In this document: positions 28,967-38,009 of the stretch, in pieces
Position numbering within the stretch: the stretch's first letter is position 1
Layout of the letters: each line of letters begins with the position of its first letter
Source: Intestinibacillus massiliensis
GTDB lineage: Bacteria; Bacillota; Clostridia; Oscillospirales; Butyricicoccaceae
Length of the DNA: 64,000 nt
Assembly (NCBI GenBank): GCA_029267335.1
Contig: JAJUJC010000007.1
Coordinates: 62,001-126,000 of the forward strand
Direction: 5' to 3'
Position numbers and translations under genes: made by a program
The notes under the pieces: model-generated
What the model was told of the DNA's origin: nothing
Seen by the model: the letters and a program-made list of their open reading frames with translations, nothing else
Databases searched by the model: none

Positions 28967-29461
28967 ATGACAACCACTCAAAACACCGCCAAACAGCAAT
29001 CTGCGCCCACGGTGCAGCGTTGGAACGCCGCGCGCGCAATGAAACGACTCACCGTGCTACTCAACACGACCCTTGGACCGGATGCCCGCTATTACGTGCT
29101 GTCGCTCGATTTACACCGCTTTCACCTAGACCGTGATCTTTTGCTATGGCATATCAGCGCAGCCATGATACGCCCCCTACGCACGGCATACGCTGCACTA
29201 CGCTATGTTTATGCCATACAGGTAAACGCAGACGGCGCGGTATTGCATCTTGTCACAGATGCGCCGCATGACACTGTGCTCGACACCTACGCCCGCTTCT
29301 GGCTGCATGGCAGTGTAACGCGTGTGGTTGCCCTTGCGCAAGCGGGCGCAAGCACTGTTGCCGTTGCTATGACGGCCGGAATATACGGGGCACAGGGCGC
29401 GCGGGTCAAGCGAATGTACACGCCGTCGCGCAATCTGCGCGCTATGCCTCTTGCACAGTAG
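28967..29461 (+). CDS. Hypothetical protein, possible degenerate HUH/Rep-fold paralog
   Basis: RYYVLSLDL...MIRPLRTAYAALRYVYAIQVNADGAVLHLVTDAPHDTVLDTYARFWLHGSV parallels the upstream Rep but lacks HUH histidines; RBS aaaggag. Confidence 0.6.
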   Translation: MTTTQNTAKQQSAPTVQRWNAARAMKRLTVLLNTTLGPDARYYVLSLDLHRFHLDRDLLLWHISAAMIRPLRTAYAALRYVYAIQVNADGAVLHLVTDAPHDTVLDTYARFWLHGSVTRVVALAQAGASTVAVAMTAGIYGAQGARVKRMYTPSRNLRAMPLAQ

Positions 29462-29509
29462 CATACGCTATCGCTGCACCCGATCGCGCAACGCGATATG
29501 TACTCACCA

Positions 29510-29544
29510 AAACGGTGAAATGCATTTACGCAAACGGTGAAATG
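29510..29544. repeat. Iteron-like 13-bp direct repeat, 22-bp period
   Basis: AAACGGTGAAATG at 29510-29522 and 29532-29544. Confidence 0.6.
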
Positions 29545-29601
29545 GAAGTCACCAGATACGCAACGGCTTGACAAAATCAACCACGATTAGGAGTTGACCA
29601 T

Positions 29602-29997
29602 ATGAAACAGAATCAGGATGCCAACCAGTACCGAGCCGCTCGCAAATTTTTCAAGCTACTTCTGTCTGCGCAGACGGATAATGACACCCAGACCTTACAA
29701 ATGCGCAATATGCTGCAAGTGGCAATATCCGCATTAAAAGCGTGTGAACTGCGTGAGGACAATCCGCCCCTTACCTGGCAACATCTAAAAGAGATGCACG
29801 GGTGTCCGGTATTCTATGACAATGGAGATCACACCGGCGGTGAGTGGGGATTTGTGGACGCGCACAACGATACGATTCGCATCCTTGACCATGATGGCAG
29901 CACATGGGCGCGCAGCTGGCCTGAAAGCCGTATGTACGGCGCACAGGTATACCGCTACCCCACCACCGGAGGGCATGCGCATGAAGATCATTCGTGA
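29602..29997 (+). CDS. Hypothetical phage/ICE-type small protein
   Basis: PPLTWQHLKEMHGCPVFYDNGDHTGGEWGFVDAHNDTIRILDHDG; ATG preceded by taggag. Confidence 0.7.
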   Translation: MKQNQDANQYRAARKFFKLLLSAQTDNDTQTLQMRNMLQVAISALKACELREDNPPLTWQHLKEMHGCPVFYDNGDHTGGEWGFVDAHNDTIRILDHDGSTWARSWPESRMYGAQVYRYPTTGGHAHEDHS

Positions 29998-30136
29998 AAG
30001 TCAAGGTGTAGAGTGGTATACTTGCCCGCACTGCGAAAAGCGACTGCTCCGATACCTCCCTGAAACCCGCGTGCATCGACTTCCCGTCTGGTGCAAGCGT
30101 TGTCATCGCGAACACCTGTTGACAATCGAACCATAA
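29981..30136 (+). CDS. Small zinc-ribbon protein
   Basis: MKIIRESQGVEWYTCPHCEKRLLRYLPETRVHRLPVWCKRCHREHLLTIEP with two CxxC pairs. Confidence 0.65.
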   Translation: MKIIRESQGVEWYTCPHCEKRLLRYLPETRVHRLPVWCKRCHREHLLTIEP

Positions 30137-30274
30137 CATACTTCCTCATGCGAGGGACAAAAGCAGGACACGCGGAGGACAATGTCACTCGCTGCCCATC
30201 TCCAAGCGGGCGTGTTATGCCTGTTTCTGACGGCTGCATACCTTTTCCATACCTGCACCCGTTTCCCAATAGAA

Positions 30275-30307
30275 AAGCCCCCATGTTGCGGCACGGGGGC
30301 TTTTGTC
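30275..30307. terminator. Bidirectional terminator
   Basis: AAAAGCCCCCatgttgcggcacGGGGGCTTTT. Confidence 0.8.
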
Positions 30308-30315
30308 ATGTCTGT

Positions 30316-30483
30316 TTATTCGGCGCTGATATGCGCCTTAAGCGCATCTCGCGTAATGAGGTATTTACCGCCTATTTTCTTACCGTGTAGCTGTCCAGTG
30401 TGGAACAAGCGTCGCACGGTGCGTGCTGTGAGCTTTAATTCACGCGCAACGTCGGAAACCGTTAAAAAATCGTTATCAATCAT
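30316..30483 (-). CDS. Excisionase-family/MerR-like DNA-binding protein (55 aa)
   Basis: MIDNDFLTVSDVARELKLTARTVRRLFHTGQLHGKKIGGKYLITRDALKAHISAE; below ORF-track size cutoff; ATGA overlap with upstream resolvase. Confidence 0.85.
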   Translation of the reverse strand: MIDNDFLTVSDVARELKLTARTVRRLFHTGQLHGKKIGGKYLITRDALKAHISAE

Positions 30484-31088
30484 GTGTTGGCACTCCTTTC
30501 GTGCTCCCTTACTCTGCGGTAAAAGGTTGCTTTGCTCAAATTAAGCTGCTGCATTGCCTGTACCGCCGTAATTGCGCCCGCTTTCCATATTGCATATATC
30601 GCCGCGAAGTTGTCGCGTTTGATAGGCGCACGTCCCTTATACTTGCCCTCTGCTTTGGCGATAGCGATGCCCTCCGCTTGCCGGGCATGTATCTTCTGGC
30701 GTTCCTTCTCTGCCATGTATGCCAGCAGTTCAAAGACAATGTTGGCAATCAGCGCCTTTTCGAGATCGTTTTTATTCGCGGTGTTGAGCATGGGGGTATC
30801 GGTAACGATCAACTCAACGCCGCTCTGCTGGAATGCGTTCCACTCCTGCTTGATCTGCTCCATATCGCGCCCCATGCGGTCAAGTTCCTTGAAGATAACC
30901 ACGTCCCCGGCGCGCAGTCGTTCCTTCATGCGGAGATACTCCGCACGCTGGAAGGTGCGCCCGCTCGCCTTGTCCTCAAAAAAGTCATCTATGACGATTC
31001 CCTGCGCGGCTGCATACTCCCGGATTGCCACGCGCTGGCGCTCTGCGTTCTGGTCGGTCGTGCTGACACGAGTATATGCAAAGATCAT
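30480..31088 (-). CDS. Serine recombinase/resolvase
   Basis: MIFAYTRVSTTDQNAERQRVAI; ELDRMGRDMEQI; C-terminal HTH AVQAMQQLNLSKATFYRRV. Confidence 0.96.
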   Translation of the reverse strand: MIFAYTRVSTTDQNAERQRVAIREYAAAQGIVIDDFFEDKASGRTFQRAEYLRMKERLRAGDVVIFKELDRMGRDMEQIKQEWNAFQQSGVELIVTDTPMLNTANKNDLEKALIANIVFELLAYMAEKERQKIHARQAEGIAIAKAEGKYKGRAPIKRDNFAAIYAIWKAGAITAVQAMQQLNLSKATFYRRVREHERSANT

Positions 31089-31401
31089 GGTAAGCCCTCT
31101 TTCCGATGATATGCTGTGTGTATACCTTTTCCATGTTTCTAGTATACACCTTGCGGAAATTCGTATCAATAGGGTATATTATTTTCTTGATACGTTTCAA
31201 AATCCCGTTTCAACCCGTGTGATACGCTTTTAGGGCGTTTTTGAGGGCATTTTTCGGGGCTTTTTTAGTCTCATTAGGGTATACCCCATTGAGACAAGAA
31301 AAATCAATTTGCTCATTCCATACAGACTCGTTATCTTTCTGCATTAAATATAAGAGTCCGGGTACTTTTGCAAGTAGCCGGACTCCTATCATAAAACGTT
31401 A

Positions 31402-32583
31402 CTATACCGGAACGACCTGAGACCCTGTTATCTTATTGTCGAAACTATTTACGTAGTGCGCAAGAATTTGCATTCTATTATATACACGTTTAGCCGAGTG
31501 TCCACCCTTTGAAATTAGTGCAATGAGTCTATATTCTTCAATTACAGAATCATTATAACCATAAAACGCTTTCTGAACGCTATCTGCTTTTGCTGAACTA
31601 AATGCGGATAGCTTTTGATTTATAGAATCAAGGGCTTTGAGTCTTTCTTTTGTTTCGTGAGTAAAGTCGACAAGCCCCCATGCGCTTAGCAATAAGAAAA
31701 ATTTCATGCACCGTGCATTAGATTTAATATAGTGTGTTGGTACTTCGTCTGAATCCGCTATATGATCCACTTGCTTACGCAAATTTTCATATAATTTCTT
31801 TCCCGTTTCTGATAATTCAACACTCTCTGCTGCATAGCCTAAGACAATTTTATCCATTACACCAAAACCGATTTGCCCATCAATGAGTCCTAAAATACTG
31901 TAAAAGACTCTATCAAACTGTTTTCGATCATTTGGGAAATTGACTTTCCTTAGGAAAGTATCTTTATCCTTTAAATCTGTCAAATAATTCTCAAGGGCAC
32001 TTTCCGGAACAGAATTTATGATTTCGCCAGCCCTAAGTCGTTCTTGATTCTGTAAAAACCGGAAATACTCTGTTATTTCGTTGTCTGATGCATTGGTAAT
32101 ATTGGTGATCGAAACATTATAGGATTGAATATTTTCTTTAATTGCATCTGGAAGTTGGCTGTATTTCAGAACAATATTGCCTTTATTATGAAGTCTTTTT
32201 TTCAACTTCTCTAACTTTGAGTCAATCTCATCCCCCATATATTCAACTATATATTCTATTATTTTTCGCGCTAAATCGCCTTGAATATTGTGCTCATCAT
32301 TCATAAAATTATAAATGGTAGTCAATCTTTGTTGTCCATCAACAACCTCTTGCATTGCCCCCTTGTCATTGCGATCTGACCGTACACGCAAGCTAACATT
32401 GCCGATCGGATACCCCTTGACTATGCTGTACATCAACTTGTCCTTAAATTCACCTCCCCATATGTAACCACGCTGATATTTAGGTCTTAAGTCGATCCCA
32501 TCGCGTTTGTTAACATTCTTAATTTGGTTAACCAACGTTTGAATCGGTCTGGAGTCAAACGAAAACGCCATTATTAGTCCCAT
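31402..32583 (-). CDS. DUF262 (GmrSD N-terminal/ParB-like) protein
   Basis: IDLRPKYQRGYIWGGEFKDKLMYSIVKGYPIGNVSLR...MQEVVDGQQRLTTIYNF; ATG 32583 with ggagg. Confidence 0.88.
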   Translation of the reverse strand: MGLIMAFSFDSRPIQTLVNQIKNVNKRDGIDLRPKYQRGYIWGGEFKDKLMYSIVKGYPIGNVSLRVRSDRNDKGAMQEVVDGQQRLTTIYNFMNDEHNIQGDLARKIIEYIVEYMGDEIDSKLEKLKKRLHNKGNIVLKYSQLPDAIKENIQSYNVSITNITNASDNEITEYFRFLQNQERLRAGEIINSVPESALENYLTDLKDKDTFLRKVNFPNDRKQFDRVFYSILGLIDGQIGFGVMDKIVLGYAAESVELSETGKKLYENLRKQVDHIADSDEVPTHYIKSNARCMKFFLLLSAWGLVDFTHETKERLKALDSINQKLSAFSSAKADSVQKAFYGYNDSVIEEYRLIALISKGGHSAKRVYNRMQILAHYVNSFDNKITGSQVVPV

Positions 32584-32914
32584 AGTTACATCCTCCGATT
32601 TTATATCATTTGTTTCCCCATAGTACACCAATGTTTCAGCAAAGTCAATAGAGTCTATCTTCACTATTAGATATTTTGCATTTCTTTATCAGACTCTATT
32701 GATTAGAGGAATCTTCTATAACAAGGCGTTAACTTTTCAAAGGTGCTGCAAGACGCATTGCGCGATGTACTTCATGTGTCATAATGAAACTGCATATCAC
32801 CGCACAAAGGATTCTTTCCCGATTCACATCTTCTGTCATGCACGATCGCGCACCCGCTTCCAGTGCAACTTTTGCGGGTACGGACACGCTATCGTAATCT
32901 CAGGACAACGTCGA

Positions 32915-32927
32915 CCCCCGCAACCAT
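32915..32927. repeat. attR copy of tRNA-fMet 3' end
   Basis: CCCCCGCAACCAT identical to 23766-23778. Confidence 0.85.
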
Positions 32928-32939
32928 AATATCCAAACA

Positions 32940-32974
32940 GTTAATGCCACTGGTGTAAAGCCAGTGGCATTAAC
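32940..32974. terminator. Ancestral tRNA-fMet terminator displaced beyond attR
   Basis: GTTAATGCCACTGGtgtaaagCCAGTGGCATTAAC, 14-bp perfect arms. Confidence 0.65.
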
Positions 32975-32980
32975 TATTTC

Positions 32981-33008
32981 CGGGCTTTTTGAGGCCCGGA
33001 TTTTTTTG
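32981..33008. terminator. Rho-independent terminator
   Basis: CCGGGCtttttgagGCCCGGattttttt. Confidence 0.8.
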
Positions 33009-33089
33009 TTTGGCGGAAAACAGCCATCCATAAGACCAAGAAAATGTCTCTGGTCAACTTCCAACAGATGATATGCCAGAATGAAAGAC

Positions 33090-33893
33090 TCACTTTTTGA
33101 CCCAAATACCGTTTTGGTATAGGTATGTTCCTGCGCCGTTTGCATAATAGGCGTCTCTAAATGCGTTGTCGTTTCTAAATACCTGATCAGCCAAAATTAC
33201 GTCTGAACCTATAGTAACCATTGTGATATTGTTATTCCAAAATGCGCCAAAGTCTAACTGCTGCAAACTGTTAGGAAGAACAACCTCAGTAAGATTATTT
33301 TTATTGAAAGCTCTTGCATGTATCCGGACGATTTGACTGTCGGCAGCAAAACTGAGAGAAGTAAGCCCTTTATTTGCAAATACGTCCTGCCATACATTTG
33401 TTACTTTTGTTCCATCCAACGTTTTAGGGATAGTAATATCTTTTGATGCTCCAGAATAACTGCCCTTAATATAACCTATATGGCCACCTGTACCCAAAGT
33501 AATGTCAGAGGGTAAAAGACCATAGGCATTCGAAATATCATCCGAAAGCCGCCATATCTTTTGACTGTAATCCCATATAAAAGAAGCAGCTTTTTGCTGC
33601 GGAACAGGCTTTTCAGAGAAGAGGCGATCATCAACAAGAACCTGCATCAGAGCATCATCCGGCGTGCCTATGATCTCAAAAAGATTAGGAGTCGGTTCGG
33701 TAATATAGTAAACTTGGGTTGCTCTGTTTAGATATCCGAGAGTAACATTATCCGCCGTAGTTTTAGCGCGATCAAGGAAGCCACTATAGGTTTGCACTGA
33801 ACTCCCCACAAGAATTCCCAGTATGGCTATGACCACTATAAGCTCAGCAAGAGTAAACCCTTTGTTGCTGTTCTTCACCTTTTTACTGTTCAT
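33090..33893 (-). CDS. Type IV/II pseudopilin with C-terminal BspA-like leucine-rich repeats
   Basis: KGFTLAELIVVIAILGILVG prepilin motif; LTEVVLPNSLQQLDFGAFWNNNITMVTIG LRR_5-like. Confidence 0.88.
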   Translation of the reverse strand: MNSKKVKNSNKGFTLAELIVVIAILGILVGSSVQTYSGFLDRAKTTADNVTLGYLNRATQVYYITEPTPNLFEIIGTPDDALMQVLVDDRLFSEKPVPQQKAASFIWDYSQKIWRLSDDISNAYGLLPSDITLGTGGHIGYIKGSYSGASKDITIPKTLDGTKVTNVWQDVFANKGLTSLSFAADSQIVRIHARAFNKNNLTEVVLPNSLQQLDFGAFWNNNITMVTIGSDVILADQVFRNDNAFRDAYYANGAGTYLYQNGIWVKK

Positions 33894-36112
33894 GTTTTTT
33901 TGTTCTCGTTAGACTCCCACTCAACCAGTACCTGATTTACAAAGATGTCTGCAATTTTGGGATCAAATTGCTTTCCGGAATTCCTTCTTATTTCAGCGAT
34001 CGCATCTTCCCTGCTTAGCGCTTTCCGGTAGATCCTGTCGCTGGTCATGGCATCGTATGCATCCACTAGGGCCAGAACTCTGGAAAGCAAAGGAATGTTT
34101 TCTCCACTTAGTCCGTCCGGATAACCGTTTCCATCCCACCGTTCATGATGATACAATATGCAATCCGCAATGCTTTCCAGATCCGGAACAGACTGTACAA
34201 TTTTTTTCCCGATTACTGTGTGCTTTTTCATAAAAGACCATTCTTCTGCGGTTAATTTGTCGGGCTTATTCAATATGTTGTCCGGAATGCCGATTTTCCC
34301 AATATCATGGAGCACTGATAACAGCCGCAAATTATCCATATCCTTTTGCGGCAACTCCAGCTTTTCTCCTATCCTTTTTGTAAGGGAAGAAATGCGTTCG
34401 GCATGCTCCTTTGTCTCATGGCTTTTAGCGTCCAGGGTGGCCAAGATGGAAACGAACGTAGAGCTGAGGTGACTTTTTGTTTCCATAAGCTTCTGTTTCC
34501 TCATGTAACGCAAGGCTTGCTGTTCTGCCGTGCTAAAGGAATCCTTCATGCTTTGCTTTGTGCTAAAGCCCAGGCAAAGGCTAATCTTCTGAGATGGATC
34601 GGTAATGGAAAGATTACGGGTTTCATAAGCTTCGTTAATTTTTCGCATGAGCGCGCTGGCGGAATTCTGATCCGTGTTCGGCATTAAAATGCAGAATTCA
34701 TCCCCGCCAGTGCGTGCCAAAAAATCATTTTCGCCAATACAGTTATGTAAAAGTTTTGCCGTCTCCATGATGAGGAGGTCACCTGCTTGAAACCCATAGG
34801 ATTCGTTTATCAATCTAACCCCGTTAATATCCACAACCATAACAGATAAGGGCAGGCATTTTTCGCGATCAAACTCTGCCCTCTTTTCTTCATAGTATCT
34901 ACGATTGTAAACGCCAGTGAGAAAGTCATAATCCTTAGATTTTTTTACCTGAGCGAATGCTTCTTCTCTGTCGGTTTCATCAATGATAATGGAGAAAAGC
35001 ACCTTTCCGCCATTATAGTTTATCGGGCTGGTGTAAACGTCCACCATCTTTATGTTACCATTTTTAAGGCGGTGTGGGAGATTAAAATACTTCTGCTTTT
35101 TTTCGAGTGCATTGGCACGCAGCACTTTTACCTCTTCTGCTGGCAACACATTTATGTCCTGTATTTTCATCGTTAGAAGCTCGTCTTTGGAATAGCCATA
35201 AAATGCAGAAGCTGAAGGGTTCGCATCAAGGATTTCCCCGGTTTCCGGCTCGATAAGAAGCATGGTGGCGTCATGCTCGTTAAACATGGACTGGGCTTGC
35301 TTAAGCAGGTTTTCCCTCTCAAATTTAGTTCTTATTTTGTCATCGATATCGATAATAAGTCCTTCGAGCGCAACGATCTCTCCGTTCTTGTTATATAATG
35401 CCTGCCCCTGCTCATAAACCCATTTTTCTTCTCCCGAAGCAGTTATGATCGGGTATTCGTATCGGAACACCTTGTTTCCTTTTGCACTTTGGTTCCATTC
35501 ATCCCAAACCAATTTCCTGTATTTTGGGCTGATGAGATCGTTATATGACAGGTGTTTGTTGTATAGCAGTCTATCTGGATTGTAACCGGTAAGCGCCAAA
35601 CATCCTTCCGATATAAATTGCATCGTCCAGTTGTCGTCAAAATTGCATAGATACGCCATTCCCGGCAGATTGGAAAGCAACCTGGATTTGCTTTGCTCGC
35701 TTTCTATTAAGGCCTTCTCTGCAGAGCTTCGCTTGCTATCATCAACCACACTTTCTATGTAATACTCTTGGCCCTCTATCGTAATTGGTATGGCGGTTTT
35801 AATAACAGGCACTTTATTTCCAGATTTATTTAAAATAATACGCTCTGATTTATCAATCGACTGCCCCAAATCAGAAAGAGGACATTGCCCAAATTCAGAC
35901 AGACACAGTAGAGAATGGCATACCTGACCAACAACTTGGCCTGACGTGTATCCACTCATTTTTTCAAGTTCTTTGTTGACATAGACAATTTCATGGGTGT
36001 TCGCATTAATTACAAGCACTCCAATCCCTATGTAATTAAGTATTTTGCAAATAAAATCCTTTGATATACTTTCAGACGGTATAGATGGTGTGAATTCGTT
36101 TTTTTCTTCCAT
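33890..36112 (-). CDS. Multi-PAS GGDEF and HD-GYP signalling protein
   Basis: ARTGGDEFCILMPN; HDIGKIGIPDNIL...HHERWDGNGYPDGL; three PAS-like segments; 4-nt ATGA overlap with pilin gene. Confidence 0.95.
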   Translation of the reverse strand: MEEKNEFTPSIPSESISKDFICKILNYIGIGVLVINANTHEIVYVNKELEKMSGYTSGQVVGQVCHSLLCLSEFGQCPLSDLGQSIDKSERIILNKSGNKVPVIKTAIPITIEGQEYYIESVVDDSKRSSAEKALIESEQSKSRLLSNLPGMAYLCNFDDNWTMQFISEGCLALTGYNPDRLLYNKHLSYNDLISPKYRKLVWDEWNQSAKGNKVFRYEYPIITASGEEKWVYEQGQALYNKNGEIVALEGLIIDIDDKIRTKFERENLLKQAQSMFNEHDATMLLIEPETGEILDANPSASAFYGYSKDELLTMKIQDINVLPAEEVKVLRANALEKKQKYFNLPHRLKNGNIKMVDVYTSPINYNGGKVLFSIIIDETDREEAFAQVKKSKDYDFLTGVYNRRYYEEKRAEFDREKCLPLSVMVVDINGVRLINESYGFQAGDLLIMETAKLLHNCIGENDFLARTGGDEFCILMPNTDQNSASALMRKINEAYETRNLSITDPSQKISLCLGFSTKQSMKDSFSTAEQQALRYMRKQKLMETKSHLSSTFVSILATLDAKSHETKEHAERISSLTKRIGEKLELPQKDMDNLRLLSVLHDIGKIGIPDNILNKPDKLTAEEWSFMKKHTVIGKKIVQSVPDLESIADCILYHHERWDGNGYPDGLSGENIPLLSRVLALVDAYDAMTSDRIYRKALSREDAIAEIRRNSGKQFDPKIADIFVNQVLVEWESNENKKT

Positions 36113-36515
36113 GATAATCTCCCCATCTTTTTTCAGTTAATATTCCACTCTCCGTATCAAGCACTATATCGATTTTGGCTGCAAGGGATACCGGCACTGT
36201 CTTACACGCTACATTCGCATCGAACTGTCGATCTCGTCCTTTTTTTCAGGATATTCCAATCAAATATTTTTGTTGGCGTTTCGCTTAATCCGATCACCGG
36301 CTGGCAAAAAGCCGCAAAAATAAGATGCCCTGATAGAAGAAATATCGTATCGCATGCGCTCAACATTTTTCTTGAATTTTCGATTTTAATATATACTATA
36401 TTATATGTTACTTCGTGTTGCTGGTCAATTCAATTATTTTTGCGATTCGTTTTGAAGAAAGAAATACCCGGGCTCAGCTTACGACTTTTTATGCATAAGT
36501 TTATATCAGTTTTAA

Positions 36516-36544
36516 TTGACACTTTGAATTATATTTATTATCAT
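36516..36544 (+). promoter_or_regulatory. Promoter for uvsE operon
   Basis: TTGACA-17 nt-TATCAT. Confidence 0.65.
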
Positions 36545-36583
36545 AGAGCTAACAAACCTGAGTGAGCAACAGGGCCGTTACGG

Positions 36584-36745
36584 TTGGATAAGAAGCAACA
36601 AATTATACAGGCTGTATATGAGTTTTTCTGTTTGAAGGGCTATCCCCTTTTAATGGCGGAATTGGCAAATACATTGGCAACGCAGGTGTTTGACGCATAT
36701 TGGGAAGGTGTCCGAACAACACACGAAAGGGAAACAAGCTTATGA
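36584..36745 (+). CDS. Small ORF (53 aa, TTG start) translationally coupled to uvsE
   Basis: LDKKQQIIQAVYEFFCLKGYPLLMAELANTLATQVFDAYWEGVRTTHERETSL*; stop overlaps uvsE ATG; no strong RBS. Confidence 0.35.
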   Translation: MDKKQQIIQAVYEFFCLKGYPLLMAELANTLATQVFDAYWEGVRTTHERETSL

Positions 36746-37995
36746 GAATAGGTTATGCTTGTCTGGCAATTGCCGTGCCCGGCAGCGAAATGAAAAGCTG
36801 CACTCTGAAAAATGCCAGTCCGGAACGGCTGCTGTCATTGATAGAACACAATCTCAATTCGCTTCAAACGCTGATCGACTACAACCTATGCAACAATATC
36901 CGTCTTTTCCGCATCTCGTCTGATTTGATTCCATTCGGTTCGAGTTTATCAGCAGAATTACCTTGGCGGGAGATATTTGCAGAGAAGCTTTTCGCGATCG
37001 GTCAGAAAATCCTTCGTTCAGAGATGCGGGTTTCCATGCACCCAGGTCAGTACACTGTTTTGAATTCGCCTGACCCGTTAGTTGCAGCGCGGGCAGTTGA
37101 AGATTTACATTATCATGCATCGGTGCTGGACAGCATGGGGCTTGGAAATGAGCACAAAATGATACTCCATCTGGGCGGCGTTTATGGAGATAAGCGTCAG
37201 GCTATCAGCCGCTTTATCTCTCGCTATAACGATCTTGATGCATCCATAAAAAAGCGTCTGGTTCTGGAAAATGATGACAGATTGTACCATATAGCAGATA
37301 TTTTAGATGTGGCGTCAACCATTGGGATACCCGTTGTGTTTGACAATCTGCACAACTGCGTTTATCCAGCCAATAAAGCCATCAGTGATGCAGACTGGAT
37401 CAAAGCATGTTCCGAAAACTGGAAAAAAGAGGATGGTCCGCAAAAGATCCACTACTCTCAGCAGCATCAGGGTAAGAACCCAGGTGCTCATTCCGGATCA
37501 ATACAGATAGAACCCTTTGTGGAATTCTGGCAACAGTTATCCGAAATGAATATCGATATCATGCTGGAGGTGAAAGATAAAAATTTATCCGTCTTAAAGT
37601 GCATCAACTGTATCAACGAAATGGGTATAGCCGTATTGGAAAAAGAGTGGGCGCATTATAAATACTGCCTATTAGAGCGGTCTCCCGAGGGGTATAGAAA
37701 AATTCGTCGGCTTCTGCAGGATAAAACTTCATATCCGGCGTTGGAAATGTATCGAGTCATAGAAACATCATTTGCTTTGCAGGTTTCAACTGGTAACAGG
37801 GTAAACGCTGCCCAGCATGTCTGGGGATATTTCAAGGACAAAGCATCCGAAGCCGAGAAGAGACGTTTCCAGACGCTGCTCCAAAAGTATTCTTCCAATG
37901 AAGTAAGGATTCAGGCGGTGAAAAATCATTTGTTGCGGCTTGCGGAAAAATATCACGAGGACTACCTGTTAAGCGGGTATTATTTCTATATTTAA
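36742..37995 (+). CDS. uvsE: UV DNA damage endonuclease
   Basis: MRIGYACLAIAVPG; RISSDLIPFGS; RVSMHPGQYTVLNSP; MILHLGGVYGDK; RLVLENDDRLY; VVFDNLHN. Confidence 0.97.
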   Translation: MRIGYACLAIAVPGSEMKSCTLKNASPERLLSLIEHNLNSLQTLIDYNLCNNIRLFRISSDLIPFGSSLSAELPWREIFAEKLFAIGQKILRSEMRVSMHPGQYTVLNSPDPLVAARAVEDLHYHASVLDSMGLGNEHKMILHLGGVYGDKRQAISRFISRYNDLDASIKKRLVLENDDRLYHIADILDVASTIGIPVVFDNLHNCVYPANKAISDADWIKACSENWKKEDGPQKIHYSQQHQGKNPGAHSGSIQIEPFVEFWQQLSEMNIDIMLEVKDKNLSVLKCINCINEMGIAVLEKEWAHYKYCLLERSPEGYRKIRRLLQDKTSYPALEMYRVIETSFALQVSTGNRVNAAQHVWGYFKDKASEAEKRRFQTLLQKYSSNEVRIQAVKNHLLRLAEKYHEDYLLSGYYFYI

Positions 37996-38009
37996 AAGGA
38001 GTGTATGAA

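Noticed and set aside
31210-31392. 60-aa minus-strand ORF MIGVRLLAKVPGLLYLMQKDNES...
   Set aside because: Contains an obvious hairpin (AGTCCGGgtACTT..AAGTagCCGGACT) and short low-complexity tail; likely non-coding
36240-36350. Structured-looking segment upstream of GGDEF gene considered as a c-di-GMP riboswitch
   Set aside because: Does not contain the GEMM-I/II core motifs in a recognisable arrangement
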